NCBI GenBank assembly: GCA_036504535.1
Contig: DASXUY010000039.1
Coordinates: 62,001 to 126,000 of the forward strand
Length of the DNA: 64,000 nt
Reading direction: 5' to 3'
Source: JARLGU01 sp036504535
GTDB taxonomy: Bacteria; Armatimonadota; Armatimonadia; Armatimonadales; Capsulimonadaceae
Each line of letters starts with the position of its first letter. The first letter of the stretch is position 1. The notes below the pieces were generated by a model. The model saw nothing but the letters and a program-made list of their open reading frames with translations. It was not told the origin of the DNA and searched no databases. Below are positions 53,881 to 63,300 of this stretch, one piece after another. Position numbers and translations under genes: made by a program.

Positions 53881-54789
53881 CTATCGGATGGCGAACGTGG
53901 CTGCGTACTGCTTCGGGTTTGAGCAATCGACTGTTGGCGCGTAGTTGTTTTTGTTCGCAGGGCAGGTGGCGTAGTTGTTGAAGCCGCTAACGATCACATC
54001 AGCACCCGCTGCGACTTGCGACGGAATAAACCACTTGGCGTGATTGTCTGCGAGCAAGAAGTTGGCACCGCCAGAGTGTGTGCCGTCCACGCTTGTATAA
54101 TAGGAAGTCGTGGCGGTAATCGCAGGAGCTGCGCAACTGTTGCCGGGGCAAACGTTGGCCATCACGCCGGTCGCGTATTTGATGCACGTCGCGCAACTGA
54201 CGTGTGGCGCGCCGGATCCACTGTTAGCGCCGCTCAGGGAGTTGCCGCTAGTGGCGTCGAGACCGTTCCCTGCTGGCGACGAACCTGCATCCGTCGGGAT
54301 GGACCACGCTGCGATGCTGGCGTTACAGTTGACGAGTTCGAACAGAAGGACCGAACGCGATGGCGACGTCATCTGCGCGATGTTCGTTGGGATGGGATTG
54401 CGCGGCGCCGCTGTGTAACCGACGAGGTTTGAGTTTACAGCGTACGATATGAGGTCGTTGGGGCCGGAGTCGTTGGGGCAAATATAGGTCTGGGTGCTTC
54501 GCACGTAGGGATAGATCTGACCCGCCCATCCAATACCCGTCGCGAAACTTTTACCCGCAGGCGCCATTTCGTCGTAATCCTGTTCATACGACGTGTAGGC
54601 AATTCCAAGCTGCTTCAAGTTCGATAGGCAGGCCGTTTGGCGTGCCTTTTCGCGGGCAGTGGCAAATACCGGGAAAAGTATAGCAGCTAGTATACTTATG
54701 ATTGCAATAACGACTAAAAGCTCGATAAGCGTGAATGCTGATCGTCGTGATAGTCGCTGAACCGTGTTTTCGGCATATAGAGTTTTCAA
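53881..54789 (-). CDS. DUF1559 pseudopilin-like protein #5
   Basis: A 302-aa protein starting at TTG 54789 with AAGG 9 nt upstream; no in-frame ATG fits. The leader is SRRSAFTLIELLVVIAIISIL, followed by FPVFATAREKARQTACLSNLKQLGIAYTSYEQDYDE. The C-terminal motif is H-SGGANFLLA-DN, again lacking the Gly. It lies 36 bp downstream of lacI#4, with a perfect palindrome in the gap. Confidence 0.86.
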   Translation of the reverse strand: MKTLYAENTVQRLSRRSAFTLIELLVVIAIISILAAILFPVFATAREKARQTACLSNLKQLGIAYTSYEQDYDEMAPAGKSFATGIGWAGQIYPYVRSTQTYICPNDSGPNDLISYAVNSNLVGYTAAPRNPIPTNIAQMTSPSRSVLLFELVNCNASIAAWSIPTDAGSSPAGNGLDATSGNSLSGANSGSGAPHVSCATCIKYATGVMANVCPGNSCAAPAITATTSYYTSVDGTHSGGANFLLADNHAKWFIPSQVAAGADVIVSGFNNYATCPANKNNYAPTVDCSNPKQYAATFAIR

Positions 54790-54803
54790 TATATTTACCT
54801 TGT

Positions 54804-54819
54804 CCGTTCATATGAACGG
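54804..54819. promoter_or_regulatory. 16-bp perfect palindrome between lacI#4 and pseudopilin #5
   Basis: CCGTTCATATGAACGG lies exactly in the 36-bp gap, ending 14 bp before the TTG start. It is AT-rich at its centre, so more like an operator than a terminator. It could also fold in mRNA and reduce ribosome access. It does not match the GTTAA-type sites before lacI#4. Confidence 0.55.
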
Positions 54820-54825
54820 TATCTT

Positions 54826-55890
54826 TTACAGAGCTCGCGTGCTACCGCGGACAATAAGATCCGTCACCGGGATAGCCACCCGGCATTCGTTGATTGGCTC
54901 GTCCTGTATGATTCGCAACAGTGTTCGCACTGCGACGCTGCCAACTTCTTTGGCAGGGATCGACACCGTGGTAAGTCTTGGTTCCGATAGGACACCGTCG
55001 ATGCTGTTATCCACGCCGATTACAGACAAGTCATGCGGAACTGAAAAGCCCATCGACGCGGCGATTTCTATAACTGCCAGTGCCAGCGCGTCGTTAGCAC
55101 AGAAAAACGCTGTTGGCGGGCATGGCAGCGCCATAATGCGTTGAAGATAGGTCCGAATTGCGGCCCGAGATTTATCGTCGCTGACCCAGCTGAGGGCAGG
55201 GACGAGTAATTCGGAATCGTACGCGTTATGCTCGCCCATCCACTTGATATATCCATCGCGCCGGGCCAACGCGGACATTGCAGGCTGTCCGGCGTACGGG
55301 TTGGTATCCATGGGAATGACGGGGCCAAGAATATGGCCGATACGACGATGCCCCATGTTCCAAAGGTGCGTTAGGGCGAGGTCTACGGTTTGGTATTCGT
55401 CGACATAAACCATGCCGCAGCCGTCCTGCAGGCTTTCCATTGGGGCCAGCACGACGATTGGCATGTTCGCGGCGGCAATTTGGTGCGGGCGATCATCAGG
55501 GTTACTCGGAGCGAGAATAAGACCGTCAATTCTCCCGTCAAGATACGAGTCAACCGAAGGGCCATGGCGAACGACTGCAGGATAGTAGATCTGCGAGTAG
55601 CCAGCAGCGTCGGTTTCGAGATCGATCCCGCTCCAGAGGCGCTCGCCGTAGGAGTTGATATGAATCGACCGGCCCACCGAAATCCCAATCGTCATAGTCT
55701 GGCGGGTTCGAAGGCTTCGCGAGAGCGAGTTCGGTGTGTAGCGCAAATGCTCGATGGCTTCGCGAATGCGCGCCGCAGTTTCGGGCGAGCATTTGTCTTC
55801 GCGCCCGCTGGCGAAGTAGGAGACGGTTGCCGCGGAAACGCAGGCCCTCTCTGCCACCTCTCTGATTGTTGATTTCTGATGTCGTCGCAT
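54826..55890 (-). CDS. LacI-family transcriptional regulator #4
   Basis: A 354-aa repressor with the HTH TIREVAERACVSAATVSYFASG and the hinge YTPNSLSRSLRTRQTMTIG. The effector domain includes RIDGLILAPSNPDD, VVLAPMESLQDGCGMVYVDEY and LSVIGVDNSIDGVLSEPRLTTVSIP. It precedes two pseudopilins and a glycosidase on the same strand, probably partly as one operon. Two tandem 14-bp sites lie in its leader, consistent with autoregulation. Confidence 0.9.
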   Translation of the reverse strand: MRRHQKSTIREVAERACVSAATVSYFASGREDKCSPETAARIREAIEHLRYTPNSLSRSLRTRQTMTIGISVGRSIHINSYGERLWSGIDLETDAAGYSQIYYPAVVRHGPSVDSYLDGRIDGLILAPSNPDDRPHQIAAANMPIVVLAPMESLQDGCGMVYVDEYQTVDLALTHLWNMGHRRIGHILGPVIPMDTNPYAGQPAMSALARRDGYIKWMGEHNAYDSELLVPALSWVSDDKSRAAIRTYLQRIMALPCPPTAFFCANDALALAVIEIAASMGFSVPHDLSVIGVDNSIDGVLSEPRLTTVSIPAKEVGSVAVRTLLRIIQDEPINECRVAIPVTDLIVRGSTRAL

Positions 55891-55904
55891 TTGTTTAGCT
55901 GTAA

Positions 55905-55966
55905 GTTAAAGCATTAACCATGTTGGTGAATGCATTAACTATATCACGACACTGAGAACTTGTCAA
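55905..55966 (-). promoter_or_regulatory. Promoter and tandem operators of lacI#4
   Basis: Minus strand: TTGACA (55966-55961), 17 bp ending in TGA, TATAGT (55943-55938). Two related near-palindromes follow: GTGAATGCATTAAC (55926-55939, overlapping the -10) and GTTAAAGCATTAAC (55905-55918), 21 bp apart centre to centre, that is two helical turns. Confidence 0.75.
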
Positions 55967-56021
55967 TACGGTATTTTAGCAATTTTCTGATTCTATTTTC
56001 AGAATCATTTCAACGCATAAA

Positions 56022-56059
56022 AAGCCGCGCTGCCTTGGGTATGCAAGGCAGCGCGGCTT
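56022..56059 (-). terminator. Terminator of the 1305-aa glycosidase gene
   Basis: A 15-bp perfect stem AAGCCGCGCTGCCTT/AAGGCAGCGCGGCTT with an 8-nt loop starts 9 bp beyond the stop and runs into TTTTTATG on the minus strand, a textbook intrinsic terminator. Confidence 0.88.
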
Positions 56060-56068
56060 CTGGATCTA

Positions 56069-59000
56069 CTATTTTCGCCAACTTAGCGACAGTGGCGGAG
56101 GTGGGCCAACGAACTTGTGGTCACCTGCCGGGTTCTCCACTGAGTTCGTTTCCTGTATCCACCGAAGCACATTGGGCCCGTTTCGGTGGACGAGACCGGT
56201 AACATCCAGAGTATGCAGAATATCGGGGCAAGCTACGATCTGGTCGTTAAGCACTAACCAACGTAGCGGAGCGGGGGATTCCAGAAAGAGGCGCTGTGCT
56301 GGCCATGAGGTAGGAAGCGTGAACGTTGTTTCCAGATACTTGCCGGTTACTGTTTTGCCGGGGACGATATCGGTGAATACTCCAATGTCTGTTGCGACTT
56401 TCCAGCTATCGAGCGTGATGGTCTTGGCTGGCTGCGGGGAGGCTTGCAGGAGGAACGTCCCGCTAACGCCTGCGGGGCGACGGCGCGGATCGCTGCCTTT
56501 CAGGTGCCCGTCGACTTCGAGCGCGATGGTGACCGTGCCGCTCTTTGCGAACTCGGTGACGTCTACCACGAAGGATCCGTTGTTCCAGCGCGGGAGCGTT
56601 GTAGAAGGCTGTGCAGTTCCGTGGATCCAGAGTTTACCTTGCTCTTTGATACCCCAGAACCAGTACGGGCAGTCAAATGTCAGGTTTACGCGCTGCGATC
56701 GCCATGTGGCGGGCAGCTTGACTGTTCTGCGGAAGCGAACCACGGAGTCCTCCGGGATGCCAAGCTTGGCGAATGTCGCCGGCGCGGCTGAGGTCCACGC
56801 GCGGTCATCGAAGGTCGGCGAAGTCCACGAGTCACTTGCGTCACTGTTTGCGGACATCTTCCATGCGTCGTTCAGCGGGATGGTGTCGGGTGCTTGCTGG
56901 GCTGCGGTAGGGAGCGCCTTCGCCGATACCGGGGCGAGGGCTGGCCACTGCCGCTCCTGAACGCCAAGCCAGTAAATCGCAGCCCGCTCGATATCAGGGC
57001 GCGGCGATGCATAGACGCGGCACTCCATGGGAAGCAGCGGCGTTGCAGGAAGCGTGAAGCCATCGGCGCTGCTCTGAGCAAGCACCGCCGGGTGTCCCAG
57101 TGACGACAGATCGCGAAGGTCGGCGGCTGCGCCTCTAATCTTAATGTCTGCCGCGACAGCTGGCTGGCTCTTGTTCGTGTTAATTCGCGCCACGGGATAC
57201 AGGTCGTATACGCCGTTCTTGCTGCGCCATCGTTCAGCCCAGACCTCCTGATTGAGGCTCGGCGAACCGGAGACCCAGCTTTCGCGAGGGACGCCAAGGG
57301 ACGCGAGGAACTCGTCGAAGTACCCGCTCACGGTATCGCGGCTGACCCAGTGCCCATTCGTATCCTGAGCCGACCGCCAAAAGCTTGAGCCGATGGTCAC
57401 CACGGTGCCCTTCCCGATTTTTCGGGTGGCGATTGCGATATTGCCCGCGGCTTGCGGGATTCCGGCCCAAGTCGCGATCACTTTGATATCTGGCACAATG
57501 GCAGCTTGCGCCAACGGAGTTCCTGCGGAGTTGTTCTTGAGCCAATCAAGGGCGACGCCGCCGGACTTGAGCTCGCGACCGCGCAGCGACGGCCACAGTG
57601 ACTCGTCGGCAGTGAACGAGATATTGCCAAACGGTGCTGATGGGTTCTTCACGGCAAGCCCCGTGAGGCGACTGATCGGCCACACATTCGCGGTATCAGG
57701 CGTATGCATACCGGTCACATTGGTTGCGACGAATGTTCCGCCTTGCCTGACGTATCGCTCGATCGCGTCCACGTCGGCCGACGTGAGGACCGCAGTGCCA
57801 TCATCGATGATCACCTTGAATGTGTTAGCTCGTCCGGCGGCGAAATCGGGCAGGTCGACGTAGTCTGCGGTACGCCCAACGGCCTGAGCTTCGCCGCGCG
57901 CCATATCCCACGACCACGGCGCCTGGAACCCAAGGCGGGTTGATCGTAGAGATCGCAGGACAGCGATGCCAGGCGTGGGCATGTCCATCTTGCCGATACA
58001 GCGCATCATTTCACGGTTGTCAGCTATCCACTTGGCCATTTCCGGCTTTCGGTATTGGTCAACATGGAACACTTCATCGACCATGCTGTTGCCAAGCATC
58101 AGATAGAACGTCAGGTGCTGGCGAAGGTCCTCAGGCGTCCCCGCTGGCCCGCCCGGCTCGCTGCTTACGGGGATACCGCGCCACGTGACATATCTCGGCA
58201 TCCATGGTCCCCAGCAAGCGCCTCCTTGACCAGTGTCGTGCGGGTAGGCGCCGTATTTGGAGCACAGGTCCGGTATGCGGTCCATGACATTCCATGGCGC
58301 CATAAGCTTGATGGGGCGATCCGGGTCGCCAGCGCGTATCGCCATCAGGTTGTTCTCGACGGAGCGCAACTTGTACGCGACGGTGAAGTCGATGGCGTCG
58401 TACCATAGCTGGTTGAGAGCACGGTTGGATGACGGATACGCCCACCGGCCCGATTCGCTTGCGAAGATGTACGAAAGCGGCCCGCGAGCGCGAACGACGA
58501 TCTGGTTTTCGCCAACTTTGGCCGAGTCTCCAAGCGTGAGGCATTGGTCCTGGTCGGGCCATAGTGGGTGCTCGACGGTTTCGTCTTTGAGCTGATGACC
58601 GTTGACGTACACCGCGATTGCGAGAGGCCGCGAAAGAGCGTGCCACCCCGCCCGTGCGATATGGATGGCCTTAAAGCGCGCTAGCTGGTCGGCGGTCAGC
58701 GTGAACGATCGCCGCAGCCAGTAGCCTGGCGCATTGCCAGCATCGTTGGCGTATTCGAGAAGCATCGGGTCGTTGCTTCGCACGGCTGCCCAGTCGGACG
58801 GTGCTCCGGTGTCGAACCAGCGCGCGTCGGTGCCAGCGGATGACTTGTCGGCGTGTCCTTCCCAGGTGCCCGCTAGGTCGAGCGACGCTTTGGCCAAGCC
58901 AGTGAAGTCCTTGAGCGATGGTACGGCCACATCTGCCCATGATTTGTATGCGTTTGGGTTGTCACGGTATCGCTTGCTAGCTTGAACGAGCGTGAGTCCG

Positions 59001-59986
59001 AGGTCTTTTCGCAAGTAATCGTGCCACGCGTCGGTCGTCGACTCCATGCCAGCATACCGGGACAACTCGACCAGTGTTTGCCCGCCCAATTCGGCGACTC
59101 CGTGATGGCCAGAGAAGTAAGGATCTTCGGCAGATTTCGCGGCTACTCGGCGGCGCAGGTCCAGCACATAGGGGTCGGTCGCCGGAGCAGGAACGAAGGC
59201 GTCATAGACCCCGAGTCGTGCACTGTGCATGTCGGGGTAGGGAACGGCGCCGTCGGCCGGGCGGACATAGGGCAGCGGACTGCGGTTCCAGAGCATGGGC
59301 GGTTGCATCGGCATGGTCCAACACAAGAGTGAGCGGTACGGCACCTTGTGCTTGTTGGCCATCGCGCCGTACCAGTCCAGCACATTCGAGTCGAGGACCC
59401 CAGGCGCTATGAGGCGCGTTTCCTCGACACCAGACGCGACACAGCCAGTGAACTGGTTCTCGCCGAGCCATGCGAAATCGGCGTTGACGTCCTTGGGCAG
59501 CACGCCGCCGCCAAGGAACCAAAAGCCCATCGCCGCGTTGTCCATGCAGTCCAGCCACGGCGGATACGCGGCGTCCGGAACCGGTTTCCACGCGGATGCG
59601 CCAGCACTCTTTGCCAGCGCAGCGAGGTCCGTCTGCGAGCGCGCGCACAGCACCTCGCACGCCGATCCGTGGACGCCGACGAGCCAATAGGCGATCCTAT
59701 CCAGCACGACGATCGTTCCGGGGAGGTTGGTGTCGGCGACTGGCTTGATATCGCCAAACCCGCGTAGGTCAGCGATGAACTTCGAGCCGCATAGGGTGGC
59801 GTGTTTTGGGTCCGTCGCGGTGAATGTCACCCAGGATGATCGAGTTGCGGCGTATTCGCGCGTGGTTGTTTGCAGCGTTCCGAACCCGCGAAGGGCGACG
59901 GTTTTAGTGCTGGTTGCGGCAACAGCGTAGGCGCAACTGAGTGCGCTGGCGGCGACGACAAGCGCCGTAAGTGATCGGCTATTCAT
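56069..59986 (-). CDS. Very large secreted glycoside-hydrolase-like protein (1305 aa)
   Basis: GAGG precedes the ATG and a signal peptide is present (LTALVVAASALSCAYAVAA). The N-terminal half resembles a GH42-like barrel region. Residues about 730-800 (VIIDDGTAVLTSADVDAIERYVRQGGTFVATNVTG) look like the glutamine-amidotransferase-fold domain of beta-galactosidases. Galactose-binding-like sandwiches are at about 1080-1190 (PLNDAWKMSANSDASDSW...) and at the C-terminus. I cannot place a catalytic acid pair with confidence. It has its own promoter and terminator, so it is monocistronic. Confidence 0.62.
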   Translation of the reverse strand: MNSRSLTALVVAASALSCAYAVAATSTKTVALRGFGTLQTTTREYAATRSSWVTFTATDPKHATLCGSKFIADLRGFGDIKPVADTNLPGTIVVLDRIAYWLVGVHGSACEVLCARSQTDLAALAKSAGASAWKPVPDAAYPPWLDCMDNAAMGFWFLGGGVLPKDVNADFAWLGENQFTGCVASGVEETRLIAPGVLDSNVLDWYGAMANKHKVPYRSLLCWTMPMQPPMLWNRSPLPYVRPADGAVPYPDMHSARLGVYDAFVPAPATDPYVLDLRRRVAAKSAEDPYFSGHHGVAELGGQTLVELSRYAGMESTTDAWHDYLRKDLGLTLVQASKRYRDNPNAYKSWADVAVPSLKDFTGLAKASLDLAGTWEGHADKSSAGTDARWFDTGAPSDWAAVRSNDPMLLEYANDAGNAPGYWLRRSFTLTADQLARFKAIHIARAGWHALSRPLAIAVYVNGHQLKDETVEHPLWPDQDQCLTLGDSAKVGENQIVVRARGPLSYIFASESGRWAYPSSNRALNQLWYDAIDFTVAYKLRSVENNLMAIRAGDPDRPIKLMAPWNVMDRIPDLCSKYGAYPHDTGQGGACWGPWMPRYVTWRGIPVSSEPGGPAGTPEDLRQHLTFYLMLGNSMVDEVFHVDQYRKPEMAKWIADNREMMRCIGKMDMPTPGIAVLRSLRSTRLGFQAPWSWDMARGEAQAVGRTADYVDLPDFAAGRANTFKVIIDDGTAVLTSADVDAIERYVRQGGTFVATNVTGMHTPDTANVWPISRLTGLAVKNPSAPFGNISFTADESLWPSLRGRELKSGGVALDWLKNNSAGTPLAQAAIVPDIKVIATWAGIPQAAGNIAIATRKIGKGTVVTIGSSFWRSAQDTNGHWVSRDTVSGYFDEFLASLGVPRESWVSGSPSLNQEVWAERWRSKNGVYDLYPVARINTNKSQPAVAADIKIRGAAADLRDLSSLGHPAVLAQSSADGFTLPATPLLPMECRVYASPRPDIERAAIYWLGVQERQWPALAPVSAKALPTAAQQAPDTIPLNDAWKMSANSDASDSWTSPTFDDRAWTSAAPATFAKLGIPEDSVVRFRRTVKLPATWRSQRVNLTFDCPYWFWGIKEQGKLWIHGTAQPSTTLPRWNNGSFVVDVTEFAKSGTVTIALEVDGHLKGSDPRRRPAGVSGTFLLQASPQPAKTITLDSWKVATDIGVFTDIVPGKTVTGKYLETTFTLPTSWPAQRLFLESPAPLRWLVLNDQIVACPDILHTLDVTGLVHRNGPNVLRWIQETNSVENPAGDHKFVGPPPPLSLSWRK

Positions 59987-60061
59987 GGCGGGACCTCAGA
60001 GTGTGGAGTGCGTGACAGTGGACATCGAACGGAGCGAACTCGCAACGGAATATTTCGCCAC

Positions 60062-60126
60062 ATGATATATGATCATGCAGTTATTTTTAATGATCGTATA
60101 ATATCATGACTGCGGCTGACTGTCAA
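60062..60126 (-). promoter_or_regulatory. Promoter and candidate operator of the 1305-aa gene
   Basis: Minus strand: TTGACA (60126-60121), 17 bp ending in TGA, TATTAT (60103-60098). Downstream is the near-palindrome ATGAT-ATATG-ATCAT (60062-60076). This is the same layout as the LacI promoters, although no lacI gene adjoins. Confidence 0.65.
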
Positions 60127-60164
60127 GCGCAGTCTAGGGCATATCTGTTGCCTCATTACAAAAC

Positions 60165-60195
60165 AACCCCGCGTTACCGATGGCGACGCGGGGTT
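60165..60195 (-). terminator. Terminator after the 1207-aa glycosidase / pseudopilin remnant
   Basis: A 9-bp perfect stem AACCCCGCG/CGCGGGGTT with a 13-nt loop is followed on the minus strand by TGTTTTGTAATG. It lies about 30 bp beyond the stop of the remnant reading frame at 60224 and 130 bp beyond the glycosidase stop. Confidence 0.75.
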
Positions 60196-60223
60196 GACGG
60201 TGATTGGGTTTGAGCTGGAATAT

Positions 60224-60325
60224 CTACTTGTAGCTGAACGTCGCTTGAATCCCAGTATTGAACTCACCGGGACTGTCTGCCCACCAATGGTGGGCTCGAG
60301 GGAGCGTTGGCGGCTCTGAATCCAG
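60224..60325 (-). pseudogene. Probable C-terminal remnant of a DUF1559 gene
   Basis: Immediately after the TAG of the 1207-aa gene the same frame stays open for 33 codons and ends ...FNTGIQATFSYK-stop. That ending resembles the C-termini of the complete pseudopilins here (ATFSTN, AVTFSVQ, AATFAIR). The terminator then follows. It could be the tail of a deleted pseudopilin, or a C-terminal extension reached by stop-codon readthrough. The match is short, so this is tentative. Confidence 0.35.
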
Positions 60326-63300
60326 CTACCGCGCCATCTCGGCCCGGACAGACGCGCCGTCGAGCGCGCCGACCTGCATCCACATCGCCCAACCTAGCGA
60401 GCCCGGCGCCACTTTGGCGGCGAGGCGGTTGCGCCCGGCGTGCAGCGGAGCTTCGATAGTGAACTCACCCGGGGTAGGAGCCCCGCGAGATCCGGTGGCG
60501 TTGGAGTCGAAGAGTGGTTTGCCATTCAGCCACAGGTACATGGCGTAGTCGACGCCGCAACGGATGCGCACGACGCAGTCTTTGGACGCCACCAGATCTG
60601 TCATCGCATACGCAATTTGATCGCTTGCGAATCCGAGTGTGCTGCTCAAGCGTAGCTCGCCGTCTACGGCGTGCACGGTGCGCCATGCGATCGGCTGGCC
60701 GCCATCGGTGAACGACGCGCCCTGGACCCACGATGCCTCCGGTTGGCGCGGCTGGTAGAACGATGCGCCTTTGTAGCCGCCCGGGTTGGCGAACGGCCCA
60801 GCGACCAGCCATGTGTCGACTGGCTTATAGGCGACTGCGCTGGCGCTTCCTCCGTCCTGCGACGTGGCGGCATCAGCGCTTCCGGGCAGCGGGTATTCAA
60901 GATCAGGGAACGAGCGGACCGGCGCACTGACGCTGTCAAGCGCAATTGCAGTCACTTCGTACGGCGCGAGCGACAGTTCCACCCCCCGCGACCAAGCGGC
61001 TCCGTCGCGCACGGGCAGCGCTTTACGGTTCGCAAGGTCAAAGGCACGCACCGTCCCCGTAAGCCCTGGCGTTGTCACGGTAGTTTTGACCTCTCCCGCC
61101 GACTGGTTGTGGAGAAGCACATAGCGAGTCGCTCCCGCAGAAAGAGTTGCCGTGACCACTCCGCCGGTCGCTGTCGCCTGCGGCACAACGCCCAGCGATG
61201 CCAGGAGCGCCGTCATCGCCTTAACCGTTGCCGGGTCGGCATAGTTCGGTGCGCCACCGATCAAGACTACATTGCCCGCGCCAAGCTTCCACGACGCGAC
61301 GGCGACGTCGCCATTGCGGAACGAAGCCAGCGTGCGCGCGCCATCTGGAAGATCGGCCAACGTTGCCACGTTGAAAAGGTCCAATGTCTGCCCGGCCAGC
61401 GCTCCTTCGAAGCTGGCTGGCGCTAAACCGTTGGCGAAGGATGGCCCGCCTGCCTTCCTGTATCCAAGCGCAGTTATGAGGTAGGAGAGCTCATCCGGCG
61501 CGCCGGGCGTGTAACGACCAGACAGCGCATGAGTGATCAACGTCCCGCCAGCACGAACATAGCGCACCATCGCATCCGCTGCCTCACGGGCGAGAACAAG
61601 GTCGGCGTTATCGAGTACCACACCGATTTCGCGAGGGTCCAGCTTGTGACCGTCGCGCATGAAGCTGCGGTCGGTATAAAGATCAGCGGTCAGTCCTGAA
61701 TTGTGAGCGAACTTGTAGCTGTCAATTGGGGCGGAATTGATTCGGACGCGCGAAAGGTTGCACTGAACGACCGACACCGACTGAAGCACGCCGAGCCGCT
61801 TCCCGAAGGGCTTCGCGTCCGACAACTCGCGCGCCACCGGTCCGAGCTTGGCGAACGACGGGTAGTAACCGAATGGACGCCCGCCGATCCAGCAATACCC
61901 TTTCGCGCCGTATTTGAGTACGTTGAACATTCCCTGCTGGTGGTTCGGGATGCTCGCCGGAGTCCCAGCCGTCTCGCATGTATGCGTCACGCCCCATTCG
62001 CGGGTATAGGTACCGACCAGCGGGGCGGCTGTGTAGCCTTCGTAGCACGTGTTGTGAATCGATGCGCCATACTTGCGAGCGATTCGAGCGCCAGCATCGT
62101 AGTCGTTTGCGATCTGACCCGTCGCACCCTGGTCGCCGCCGTACATGAGCTCGATCATCTTACTGGGATCGTTTGCGCGCACAGTTCGGCACACTTCGTC
62201 CCACATATTCTCCACCGTCCAGCAGCGGAAGTTCTGGAAATCCCACCAGATCGGTCGCAAGTCGACGCCGCCCGCGTAGACCGGCTGCTTGAGGTCATCC
62301 CATGTTGCTAGGAGCGTGCCGTATCGATGCGACGCCTGCGGCAGCGTTAGGTGCAGTGTGTCGCGTACATAGCCGCGGAACGCCGCCTGCGACCACGGCG
62401 AGTAGTCGTAAAGGCCATCTGTCTTGCGCGATGGTCGGTAGAAGAAGCCATCGTTCCAACCGCCGGGGATAAACTGGTATCCCACGATTGTCTCGTTCGC
62501 TTTGTAGCGCTGCGTGACCGCGGCAATCAGCTTCATGTACTCCGGTCGGCCCGTGGGCGCATAGTACGACAGCGCGAATATCTCGCCTGGCTTCCCGGTT
62601 TGATCCAGCATCGCCTCGGATTTGAGCCAGCGCGGAAAGCTCTTTTCGTCGGTTATGAAGATCACCTCGGCACGCAAATGCGCCTGTTTCGCGCCTGCGA
62701 CGGCGCTGTCAATAGGGCTGAAATCATAGACTCCAGGAGCGGTTTCAATGCGCCCCCAGGAAACGAAAAGGTTGACAAAGTTGCCGCCGTTCTGGCGAAG
62801 TTCTGCGAGCGTGTCGACACTGGCGTAGCCAGCGATATCCGCGCCCCACGCCATATTCCCTTTGCCGAGATACTCGCGGGGCCCTGGCAGCGCTGCTGAG
62901 CCTGTCGTTACAGCGAACGAGGCGCTACGCACTGTTGCCACGTCGCCGCCGACGCGCAAATCTGCGACTGCCTCGTAATTGCCCACCGGGATTCGCGTCG
63001 CCGCCAGCACGATTTCCTTCGTTTCTCCTCCTGGAAGGGTGAAAGTCATCGGCTTTGCGAGCGGGATGCTAGATGCGCCCGTCAGGCGCACGCCTTCCAC
63101 GGTCACAGTCTGCGATGCGCTGGGATCATAATTGTGCACGGTGACTGTCAAATTCAGCTTGTCGCCAGCGCCGATGACGTAGCTGCTCGGCGTTAGCGAT
63201 GCACCCACAAGGCCCTGTGCGCTCACATTGCCGCCGCTTTGCCCATCGAATGGCACCTTGGCCGCCAGTTGCCCCTGGGCAGGGTAGAAACTCCAGTACA

